The notes beneath the pieces were generated by a model. It saw only the letters and a list, made by a program, of their open reading frames with translations. It ran no database searches and was not told the origin of the DNA. DNA of 64,000 nt from Macrolepiota albuminosa. Taxonomy: Eukaryota > Basidiomycota > Agaricomycetes > Agaricales > Agaricaceae. Numbering within the stretch: the stretch's first letter is position 1; each line of letters starts with the position of its first letter. Of this stretch, positions 55,200 through 64,000 are shown piece after piece. A program made the translations under genes and the position numbers. The stretch is from NCBI GenBank assembly GCA_027475525.1, contig JAMWFC010000077.1:558001-622000 (forward strand), read 5' to 3'.

Positions 55200-56447
55200 T
55201 ATCCACCATCGGATATGTGTAATCAAGGACCTTGTAGTCCAATATAAATAGCCGCATAAGCATATACCATAGATGATGGATCTCCTGAAATTATATGAGA
55301 ATTGCCAAAAATTACTGTCTTTCCCTAGACCCCTGGCCAAAGCAAGGACGTCAATTTTCTCTTGAGGAGATAAGGATATGATATGTTGTGGAAAACTGGA
55401 AATAGCAAGGTCTTAAGACCATAATTAAGACATTTCTGGTGAGAGAAAGAGTCGAGAAAGAAGGTATTGGGCCTTCATGTCCTTTCTGATACTGCTTCAG
55501 GAAACAGCAGGTGGATGATACAAACCGGAATACAGCCCAAGTTGTAACTGCAGTGTGAGGTCATGGTGAGGTCACATGAAATAATAGAGTCTCCATACAA
55601 GAACAGGTATAAGCTCTGCAATTGAGAAGAACTAGCTATGAGATACCAAGTTACAACTTATATACCTGTAGCCTAGTAATATATCAAATCAGTCTCTAGC
55701 AGGCAGGTATAGCACGGAATGTGGTAAGCAAACAGAGGTTTGAAAGGAGTGCAATAGGGTTACTGTTGCTATACAAGTCCATCAGTCAACCATCTGGACT
55801 GATGCATACTTTCATTTTTGGAGACTTTGTCTATACGTCCCTTCTGCCTCAATTGGTCTCTCTCATTGTGCCACACACTGAGGCTGTAAAAATATCCTGT
55901 CTTGCTTTCAACTTACATGCAGTTAAGCTGCTGTCTAGGACAAAGTTATTACTTTCTGTTTATTCAGTTGGACAATAGATCCTCAGCGTCTATTTCTGTT
56001 ATCATTCTGGGCACCCATGCTTAGGCTGGCATTAAGCATCATTGATTATCAAACAAGTAATAATCACTGGTTCAGGCCTTATATCTCAAGACACCTTGCA
56101 AATGATATAGACATGCCTCTGCACTTGGCACAGCTCCTTCCCTCCCTCCCTTGAATAGCTCGTGCTTAATATCAGGTCCTAATAAACTTAGCTCAGTAAG
56201 AATTATGAAAGTAATCATCTATGTGCCATCTGCTGCACAACACTTCATCACTAGATACACTCATTATCCAATTGTCTCTCCTTTACACTGTGATCAATGG
56301 CCAATTGTCCATGTCTACACTTATATAATAGGACCTACCATAGATAACACCCTCAGGCACTTCTATCGGATTTAGGGTGAGTAACTTATATTTCAATATG
56401 CCTTACATATTCACTAATTGTGCCATAGAATAATATGATGATTGTTT
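55200..56447. other. no recognisable gene
   Basis: CpG-poor sequence with short ORFs only (for example 55721-55978 +, hydrophobic, unrecognised). Probably decayed host or transposon DNA. Confidence 0.4.
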
Positions 56448-56915
56448 GGATGCCAAGAAGACTATTAAGAAGCTTTTGAAGAAGAAGTATCTTGGTGGTA
56501 AGAACAAGTGGTTCTTCCAGCCATTGAGGATAAGTCTCTACTCCTTGAAGCATGATCAAAACTTATAATTGTCTCTATAGTTCTGAGTAGCCCTTTTTTG
56601 TTGTGATGGTTATGAAGCCATAAAATTCTGTATGCCCCATGACACTATGCCGAGTAACACCGTATGCAATATCATCTTACAGATTGATGTGCATGTACAA
56701 TGTGAGTTCTGTTTTGACACCAGTATTATTTTATTGGTGTCCAAACGATGTGTTCAAATCATAATCCACAGTATACCACCACTTCTCATCTTCATATGAT
56801 TTGTATCTGCCCTGCCACTGGAATTCTGATATGTCCTCTTGTGAAGATTTAGTATCACACGTAGCTCCAAAAATGAGTCTTAAGTTTGCACAAATTACTT
56901 GCTTGTACTAGACAC
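56448..56915 (+). pseudogene. eroded fragment of the eL27 gene and its 3' flank
   Basis: Matches 2273-2739 in the same orientation, including the last intron, the final exon TTCTGA and about 330 bp beyond. Because the intron is retained, this is a DNA-level copy and not a processed pseudogene. Differences are nearly all transitions, and most CGs of the parent are CA or TG here (GCGTGATCGAAACTCATAAT versus GCATGATCAAAACTTATAAT). Confidence 0.92.
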
Positions 56916-57344
56916 TGTAATCTGTACTGTCTGACCATGCACAACAAAACAGGACCACATTCTATTTGTCCATGACAATGAGTACTGTGAGACCAAAAGA
57001 GAAAGAGTAGGAGAGAGAGATAGTAATGAGCGTAGTAAGAAGGAAAAAGGACCTGTCAGTAATTCAGCTGTCTATGGTTTATATGGAAGTTCAAATGTAT
57101 GTTTGCACAAGACCAATGTAGGCCTGAAGTGACAATCAGGTGACCTGGGAGGAGATCATGACCAATTTGAGACCTGCAAGGTTCCTCATCTCAGTGATCT
57201 TCCTTCCAGGTAAGCATAATATTTTGGAGGATAGAGCCATTAACTTAGCAGTGATCTTCCTCCCAGTCATGTAGGGTCTGCGCTGTATTTTTGAGCAGTT
57301 ATCCTCACATAATCATATACTCAAGCAATAGAACCCCTATTCAC
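56916..57344. other. no recognisable gene
   Basis: Short AT-rich stretch, purine-rich near 56990-57050. It leads into the RT-like ORF. Confidence 0.4.
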
Positions 57345-58974
57345 TTCATGAGCCAGAATGAAGAAAGTACACACGGTACACCCACCGTACAGGAAATTTC
57401 CCAGCAAGAAATGAGTGATCAATCCCAACAAGAAGAAGAACCAGCTGCTCAAGAGGATACAGGGAGCTCCTAACAAATTGCCTCTTTTGGACCACATTTC
57501 CATCCCTAGCAAATCTGAAAAGGGATGGAAAAGGAAGTTGAGTGTTTCCAAAACGGAGAATGAACCAAAGAAGATGCGCTTATTGGCATCATCACACTCT
57601 GTGGGAAATCAACCTGTCCAGCAGTGATCAAACATCAGACCAGGGCACAATACATCAAGCTTATTGATCAGATCAAGAAACAAATTAAACGGCAAGCTAC
57701 TCGAGGCGCAAACCTTCAAGAGAGATCTGGAGAAGGAAGAGTACATGCACAAAATGATGCCAGTCAGGACATGTAGCGTAGTCCGCTATGTGGCGTTGGC
57801 CACATAGCTTTTACTTACTGTAGTAGTGAATATTATATTATATTTATTATAATATAATATTAATAATTACATTATTATATATACGTATACCAGCTGCTTA
57901 CAAAGCAGCTTAGTTTTTTTGTTGTATACTACATTGTCAATAGACCGGTCTGGTCTGATTCAGTGTTGTGTGCACACTAAGCTCTGTCAAACTCGTAACT
58001 TCGTTACAGGACAACAACCAAGGACCATCAGAACATTGATCTAGGTCATCATGGTCAGTTGATAGAGAGACTGAGCAATTCCTCAATGGAGTCAAGCGCA
58101 GTATTGCAGGAGATGAGCCAGGAGGAGGAGAATCAGATGATGAGTCCCTAGCTGAAAAGAAATGAAGGATCCTTGAGTCCAAACTCCCCTAGTTCAAAAG
58201 TGAGCAGGCAGCCCAGAGCAGCTGGATGTTCAGAAACACAAAAAACTCAAGAACTCTTAGAATACTTCAGCAGAAATCCAGGAGATGTCAAGAGACGGAT
58301 TATACTCGCTGAATCAGCTCCCTCCAATTTTCCAACATCTCAATGGGAGACTAGTCAACCTCGACATCATACTCAGTTCTGTCTGGACTGTATGAAACAC
58401 CTGGGTGAACAACTGTTAGTCAAACGTGAAAGCTCTGCTAGGCTTATATTGTGAAAGTCCGATGTCACTGAGGCATATTGCCTCTGTCCTATGCACACTT
58501 ACTGGCAAATCATGCAGATCAACACAATTGATGGGCAATGCCATGTGGACTGGAATAACGCTTTTGGTGGACAGGCATTGTTCAACATATGGAAGTCGGT
58601 GAACAGTCTCGTTATGTGGATAGCTGAGCATGTTGTGAACATTGAACATCCTTTTTGCTTCAACAATGATGCCTATGGAGTGGCTAATAAAGAGGATGTT
58701 GAGTTCTATGAACCATACAACAAAATGATGCCTGCAAATCAATGCAAACTGCTCTGCTTGTGGGACTCTTTAGGAATTCCTCACAGAGAGAAGAAACAAG
58801 TCTCTGGCTCTCCTTTGACTATTATAGAAATTGAGGTTGACACAAATTTAATGACAATGGCTCTTCCTAACCAGGCAAGGTATAACCTTATTGGTGAGCT
58901 GCAACGCATGACAGCTCAACCAAAAGGCAAACCTTGATGGTTTTGTCGAAAGGAGTATCAAAGACTTGCAGGTT
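57345..58974 (+). pseudogene. RT-like ORF (DIRS-like group suspected), interrupted twice
   Basis: N-terminal charged Gln/Glu-rich region at 57345-57770. The solo LTR 57772-58008 follows, then the ORF resumes. From 58173: an in-frame TGA at 58452-58454, then KSDVTEAYCLCPMHTYWQI (RT motif A position), DWNNAFGGQALFNIWKS, LVMWIAEHV, FCFNNDAYGV at the usual YVDD position, YEPYNKMMPANQCKLLCLWD, LGIPHREKKQVSG and IEIEVD. It stops at TGA 58935 and continues RKEYQRLAG up to the LTR of element B at 58975. This block order recurs in basidiomycete RT-like proteins that I associate with DIRS-like retroelements. The FNND active site suggests loss of activity. Confidence 0.55.
57772..58008 (+). mobile_element. 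solo LTR of the element B family
   Basis: 237 bp, TGTAGC...GTTACA, flanked by the perfect 5-bp target duplication GGACA (57767-57771 and 58009-58013). It is homologous, in opposite orientation, to the LTR at 58975-59210, and has the hairpin AGCTGCTT ACA AAGCAGCT at 57892-57910. It splits the RT-like ORF. Confidence 0.92.
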
Positions 58975-59210
58975 TGTAACAAAGTTACAGTTGTGTAGAA
59001 GCTTAAGGTTCACACTGCACAGAATCAGACTAGTCCGATCTATTGACTATGTAGTATCAACACAAAACAAGCTGCTTAATAAGCAGCTATTAAGGCTATT
59101 TATAGTAATATGATTAATAATATTATATTATATAATAAATATAATATAATACTGCCTACTAAAGTAAGTACAAGCTATATGGCCAGCGCCACATAGCGGA
59201 CTATGCTACA
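58975..59210 (-). repeat. 3' LTR of element B
   Basis: 236 bp. The minus strand begins TGTAGCATAG right after GGGGGGTA and ends GTTACA. A hairpin AGCTGCTTA A TAAGCAGCT lies at 59070-59088. The flank at its left is AGGTT (58970-58974), to be compared with the other end of the element outside this window. Confidence 0.88.
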
Positions 59211-59224
59211 TACCCCCCAATTAG
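59211..59224 (-). other. polypurine tract of element B
   Basis: Minus strand AATTGGGGGGTA immediately before the LTR, like that of element A. Confidence 0.75.
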
Positions 59225-59340
59225 AGTGAACTACAGTCTCAAAATACTCCAATGGTCAGGCCATTGGTAAGTCAGGAACAGGGGCAATTGGAGAGTTCCT
59301 GGGCTCCTGAAATAGATCGGCAGTCACATCGTCCATGTCA

Positions 59341-60795
59341 TTAGTCGAGGAGTTCATCCTCAGGTGCAGGCTTGTAGAAAGTGCCCAATGGCCCTGCTAT
59401 GGGCAGTGAATTGTCATAGTCCTGGAGAGGGGACAGTGTAAGAGTGAGGTCAAAGGCTGGCCCTAGGATAGGTGGTTGGGGATCAGGAAGATCCCCATTG
59501 TCGGATGGGTACTGGCACATCCAGAGCTCGTGGGCATGAATGTCTTGCCCAATAAGAAGATACATCCCCTTTGTGAGTGCATCATTGTAGGCACGACGAC
59601 TCTCCTGCTGCTGGAGCATGAGGCGCTGGCAATTGCCAATGGTGGCCTTGCCCCACCCATCCCACTGAGCAAGAGACTGAGGTGTCCTGTATTGGTCAAG
59701 GTGTTGCAGCCTCTCATTGTCGATGGCGTCTACCTTGTTGTAGAGCCAGTTGTCGCCAAAAAATATGTGGGCCAAGTAGATGACTTCATAGGTGTACATG
59801 TGGTCAACTCAGCTGACCAGAATTTGGTTGTGGAAAAGGACATGTAACACGTCCAAAGTGGTGAAAACGGAAGCTGATGCTTCCAGGATGTCCACAGCCC
59901 AAGCCTTGAAGTTAGGGTCATTGGTGTGGAGAGGCACAAAGGCTTGCTCTATAGCCACCTTGTATTTGGCCATGGCCTCTTTGTAAAGGCCTGGTTGTGC
60001 AAAGACATAGACCAGGTACTTGTGTACCGTGGTCTTGAAGGGGCAGCTGGTGCTGATTGCATGCACAAGCACAAATTCAAAAAGGCTGTGCCAATGAATG
60101 CACATGGCATGGTCCATGGCCAGACTGGTCCACACATTGGGTGTTCCTAGACGCCCATAGAGAAGGGCATATGAGCCCAGGTAGTCCAAAGTAAAGGGTT
60201 GCTTTGGATCAGGAGGAGTCAGGCCGATGAAGGCCAGTCTCCCACCCTCCTTGCGGCGATAGATCCATGCAGAAGCAATCATCTGTGAGACGTTCTTCCG
60301 CTTTTCAGGACTTGTGAAGAGCATTGTAATGGTCTTGTATGGGGCCTCATCAAGGAGGTGAGACATGACTTTGTCTTGGGCAGTAGGGTGGCAGTTCAAG
60401 GTCACCCATTTGAACTTGTTGAGCAGAAGATAGCCCAACTGACGCTGACAAATTAGCATAAACTGGTTGTTCACCAGTGAATGGAGCCTGCAAAGCTCTT
60501 GAGGACTGCGGGAAAACCTGCGAGGTGCCACTTGGTATACCTTGCTGTTGTGGGGCGTCTGTGTGGCGTTGCCCTCTTTATTGGCCTCAAAGGCTCTAGC
60601 TGCATGGGCTTCTTGTCTGACAAAGATAGTATTGGTCACTGGCAACCAATAGAACTGTGGGGATAACCCTGTGCCAAAGAATGAGTTTTGATGCTCAATA
60701 GTGTGATCACAATAGATCACAACACCAAGCGCATCAGAGATGCACCCAGTTTTGTCCTCGAGAAGGGCGGCTCCTCGTTTGGTGCTATCTTGCAC
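59341..60795 (-). pseudogene. ORF3 of element B, conserved domain (one stop)
   Basis: 60795-59809 and 59799-59341 are one frame split by a single stop at 59809 (VS.VDHMYTYEVIYLAH; TGG to TGA fits, since element A has EWIDHAYTFGMVYLES). Conserved blocks are listed under the element A ORF3. The shared C-terminal motif is QWDGW followed by Arg/Lys-Thr-rich sequence (A: PQWDGWRTPT; B: AQWDGWGKAT), and B extends about 90 residues further (DIHAHELWMCQYPSDNGDLP). No known domain recognised. Confidence 0.7.
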
Positions 60796-61271
60796 CCAAC
60801 AGTCTATCTTGGCCTGTCAATTGCTATTGCACCATTCACGCACCATGCGTTGTGCTGCCATTTTGTGCAGCACAGGGGATTCCATATGAGCCTCTTCAGG
60901 CTCCTCATACTATTCGTCATTGGAAGGCAGGGATGGCAGCCTCTCTGGCACAGGCTTGTCCAAATGTGGGTCCATCGCCTACACACACCATGGGAATTGG
61001 GCTGGCAGGCCCTCTACCAGTATTGCAGATAAGAAGGGGATGTTAGCCTGTGGGCCCCTTTCAGGACATCCTTGGAGAAGTGCATGTTGACATATGCATG
61101 CCTTTCTGATTGCTTACCCCAACAATCCTTTTGGGGTTGCAAGGCCTTAGCCTCAGTGGAGTGTGCACTGATGCTCTGGAAACTCTGCTCCCCAGAGTGC
61201 ATGGTGGATACCATGGATAATGGTTGTGAAGATATGACCTCAGATGCACCACTAGCGAGGCACTGGATGAG

Positions 61272-62458
61272 TCAGGTGGTGGCTGGAGCAGGGGCATCTT
61301 CATAGGAAAGGATGTCCTGCTCTAGACCAGCCTCCCAGCCAGAAATGACAATGCTTGACTGAGTTGAGCGGGAGGGCATGTCCTCCACTCCTTGCTGACG
61401 TGCCCTTTTGCTAGAGTCAGTGTTCTGACTTGGGGGTGTAGTCTGCTGCTTACGAGCAGCTGATAGGACAAGGAGATCAGGTTTGCGCTGAGCACGCATG
61501 TGATCCATGTGATCCATCATCCAGCTGATGAGGATGACGGCCTCTGCATCATGGAGGAATAACAACTCTGCGGGTACATCGTACCCATTGTCCCCCAGGC
61601 ATTGGAGGAGAGTAGCCAGGACTAAGTTCTGGTTGAGACTAGGCTCGACAGCCCATGCTTTTCCTTTGTTGCATTGAGGACGCAACTTTTCTTCCAAGCT
61701 GGGCTCAGGTTGGTGTGGCATCTCCAGCTGCTGTAACAAGGAGAGCCTGGCCAGGCTCTCTGTTGGTGTATTGGCCAAAGATGGTGTGCTTTATTCTGGA
61801 TTGAGAGTTTCTGCGCTCTCAATGGCCGCAGGGGCCTGCATGAGAGATGCTTGGCGTCCCTCTAGGTTGTTGGCCAGTACTGTGGTCAACAGAGAAGCTG
61901 ACTTGCCTCTCTTGACTAGCGCCTCATATGAGGCATTGTACTGGGGCATTGCGCCCCAAGCCCCCATCCAAGCCAGGGGGTACGGCATAATTATGGGCGC
62001 ACCACCCATGCCAGAGTAGTGCGTTGGAGCGGTAAACTGGGGCAAAGAATGTGCCCCCATTGCTCCCCCCACCAGTACAGAGGCAACTTGCCTCCATCCT
62101 GGCACTACCTGGGGGCTGACAAACCCCTCATACTGGTGTTGCTGGGATTGGCCCTCAGCGTGATGTGGCACATAAGCGCCTGCTACTGGTTGTTGAGGCT
62201 GATAGCTGCCCACAGGTGTGTTTTGGGGCATAATGTTGCCCTGTATGAGTTGGTGTGGCAGATAGCCACTGATTACCGGCTGCTGCGGCAGCTAGCCTGC
62301 TGCTGTGGGAAGCCCATAGCCTGTTGCGATTGTCCCCACTGGGGCACATTTTGGATCAGTGGGGGAGCCATCTGCCCCCTTCCTTCAGCTGATGGTAAGA
62401 CCGATGGCACAAACTCAAATTGCTGCTGCTGTTGCTGCTCACTGAGGTCTATGGGCAT
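61272..62458 (-). pseudogene. ORF3 of element B, N-terminal and middle part
   Basis: Starts MPIDLSEQQQQQQFEF at 62458. Gln/Pro-rich (PQWGQSQQAMGFPQQQ), with a stop and frame change near 62275, then 62231-61791 (GSYQPQQPVAGAYVPHHA; MGGAPIIMPYPLAWMGAWGA) and 61778-61272 (LVLATLLQCLGDNGYDVPAE; KRARQQGVEDMPSRSTQ). The region 61270-60800 before the conserved domain is broken. Confidence 0.5.
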
Positions 62459-62597
62459 GTTGTCTATGGTTAAAGAAAGAAAGGGAAAAAAGAAATTTCA
62501 AATTTTAGACATGTCTCAGCCATAGCTGCTGACTAACTCAGCCAAGCCACAATTGGCACTGCCAATCAAATCAAGCACTGGCATGCTTACCTAACTG

Positions 62598-64000
62598 ATG
62601 TGGGCACTTAACGCCCTTCAACTCCAAATAACGGTCAAGTGCTGCCAGCTTGGAGCAATAGGAGTATGGCTCCCATGTTGTGTCTCTGAGGAACCACTGT
62701 ACCTCAAACTTGAGCGTATTATGCTCAGTCCACCAGTGCCCTATGATGCACTCAACAAATCATTTGTCATTGTCTCATGCCCCAAAGTCATAGGGGCCTG
62801 GAGTTGCCCTGTTAGGGAATAGCGCATCGTCAGACACGCTATATGGTCACAACACATGGAACTTTGGAACAATTTGTCATTCCTGCAATACCTGAGGCAG
62901 CTCCAGCACATAGTTGGAGATACTTGGCTCTGCATCTAGCATGCAGTATGGGCCTACCCATTTTGGTTGGGCAGAGTTTACTTGCCTATCTCTTTGGAAG
63001 TCTCAGGTTATGCGTTGACAAATAGACCAACACTCTCACTGATATTGGTGAGTCTGTTTGCCTATGGTGATTGGCGTTTTTTGCCTGAAAGACTTGCATC
63101 TCAATAATGGCATCATGCGCCGCCACAATATTCTCTAGGGCCTGCCTGGAAAACTCGACAACTCCTCAGTGGGCCACCACATCTGCATGAATTTTATGCA
63201 GCATGGAGGGCAAGTACCCTCCATTGAGCTCAAAGAGCACATACCCTGTCATATCTGAGATACTTGCATTAATTGCAAACTCAGTGAGTAGATACCAGTC
63301 CACCCAGTCATGTTGATCAGAGCAAACAACTGTCCTCAAGATCTGGCCTATACTGCAGTTGGCCTGCTCAGTCTGCCCATCCGTCTGAGAATGGAATGAT
63401 GTTGACATGAGGAGTCTAGCTCCTAACAGCTTGTGGAGTTCTCTCCACCATTGAGACGTGAACTTTGAGTCATAGTCACTCACAATAGTACTAGGCAGCC
63501 CATGCAGCCTAATGATCTCCCTGAGGTAGATCCACAACAGCTCCTTAGCTGTCAGTGTAGTTCACACTGGTATAAGGTGCACCATGCTCATCATGCAGCA
63601 GATCACCACCCAGAGGTAATTGAATCCTCTAGACTTGAGAAAGGGATCTACAAAGTCCATTCCAATGGAGTCCCAAGGTTTTACCAGCACGGGTAGCTAG
63701 TGTAACTTCCCAGCAGGAGATCCAGGGGGCAACTTTGCCCTCTGATATGCTGTGCATGATGCGCAGAACTTGGTAACCTCTTGGGCCATACATGGCCACC
63801 AATACCATCCATGGAGGTATTCCAACATCCGTGCAGCACCAAAGTGCCCCACCAGTGCATGGGCCTGGTCTAGTACTTGTGTCACAATGGTTTGTGTTCA
63901 GAGAAGGCAGACCACTGCCACTCCTTGACAGTTTTCCATCGTGATCAGTCTGCTAGGCCCCTGCCTGAACCAAGGGTGGTCATCAGAATTGGTGATTATC
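62598..64000 (-). pseudogene. element B integrase and pol tail (continues outside)
   Basis: 63885-63697: zinc-binding part HALVGHFGAARMLEYLHGWY and CASCTAYQRAK. 63537-63166: IVSDYDSKFTSQWWRELHKL, HSQTDGQTEQANCSI, LTEFAINASISDMTGYVLFE. 63165-62600: decayed tail with the GPY-type region (minus strand of CATGCAGTATGGGCCTACCC at 62940). Closely similar to the element A integrase, which shares SKFT..WWRELHKLL.ARLLMST.FHSQT.GQTEQAN. Confidence 0.85.

Larger units (their letters stand above)
58975..64000 (-). mobile_element. Ty3-type element B with ORF3, continues beyond the window
   Basis: From the right edge leftwards (minus strand): integrase, pol tail, ORF3, G-run polypurine tract and 3' LTR. 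RT, gag and the 5' LTR lie outside the window. Same gene order as element A. Confidence 0.88.

Noticed and set aside
56448..56915. Processed (retrotransposed) pseudogene of eL27.
   Set aside because: The last intron and untranslated flank are retained, so the copy arose from DNA, not from spliced RNA.
57772..59210. The inverted pair 57772-58008 and 58975-59210 first looked like the terminal inverted repeats of one small element (MITE or DIRS-like).
   Set aside because: The left copy has its own 5-bp target duplication GGACA, and the right copy abuts a polypurine tract and ORF3 of element B, so they are a solo LTR and a 3' LTR of the same family in opposite orientation.
1..64000. CRISPR arrays, rRNA genes or bacterial operons.
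   Set aside because: No regularly spaced repeats with unique spacers, no rRNA signatures, and genes are intron-rich eukaryotic ones.

Overview
The window is nuclear DNA of a filamentous basidiomycete, most likely an Agaricomycete. Host genes are cut by many 50-60 bp introns. A class I hydrophobin, a fungal F-box protein, a UBN2-type Copia gag, chromodomain Ty3 elements and a KDZ transposase are all present. I do not name a species.

Left part (1-25 kb), gene-bearing: hydrophobin (partial, +), ribosomal protein eL27 (+, five exons), mitochondrial carrier (+), F-box protein (-), and the C-terminal two thirds of a Vps39/TRAP1-type tethering protein (+). Next comes an uncharacterised two-exon gene family with several copies (-), a nearly complete Ty1/Copia element (11930-16963, identical 5-bp target duplications), an orphan gene with a possible PD-(D/E)XK core, an isolated Gln/Ser-rich tail resembling the C-terminus of an ArfGAP, and two more copies of the family.

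Right part (25-64 kb), transposon-filled: a decayed Ty3 gag-protease fragment (D, +); a Ty3 element (A, -) whose 5' end is lost and which carries an extra ORF downstream of pol; a chromodomain Ty3 pol (C, +) followed by an antisense GC-rich gene and a 751-bp LTR; and a KDZ-type DNA transposon (about 40.2-49.7 kb) with roughly 1.4-kb inverted arms that hold several tRNA-like sequences. After these lies a mosaic of eroded copies of left-part sequences (25.0-kb fragment, 19.6-kb segment, family copy, eL27 fragment) with a dienelactone-hydrolase pseudogene. The window ends with an RT-like ORF split by a solo LTR and a second element of the A lineage (B, -) that runs off the end.

Main points for a second look. 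(1) Four unrelated tandem duplications all have a period of exactly 77 bp, which points to an assembly artefact equal to a k-mer length. (2) Elements A and B share a large ORF3 after integrase that has no recognisable family. (3) The KDZ element has tRNA-rich arms and carries a Zn2Cys6-like coiled-coil gene; the gene antisense to element C has a similar layout. (4) Transposon ORFs stay in frame but are broken by stop codons each one G:C to A:T change away from sense, and duplicated host DNA in the right part has lost nearly all CpG. (5) The two-exon family is in repeated blocks in this one window.
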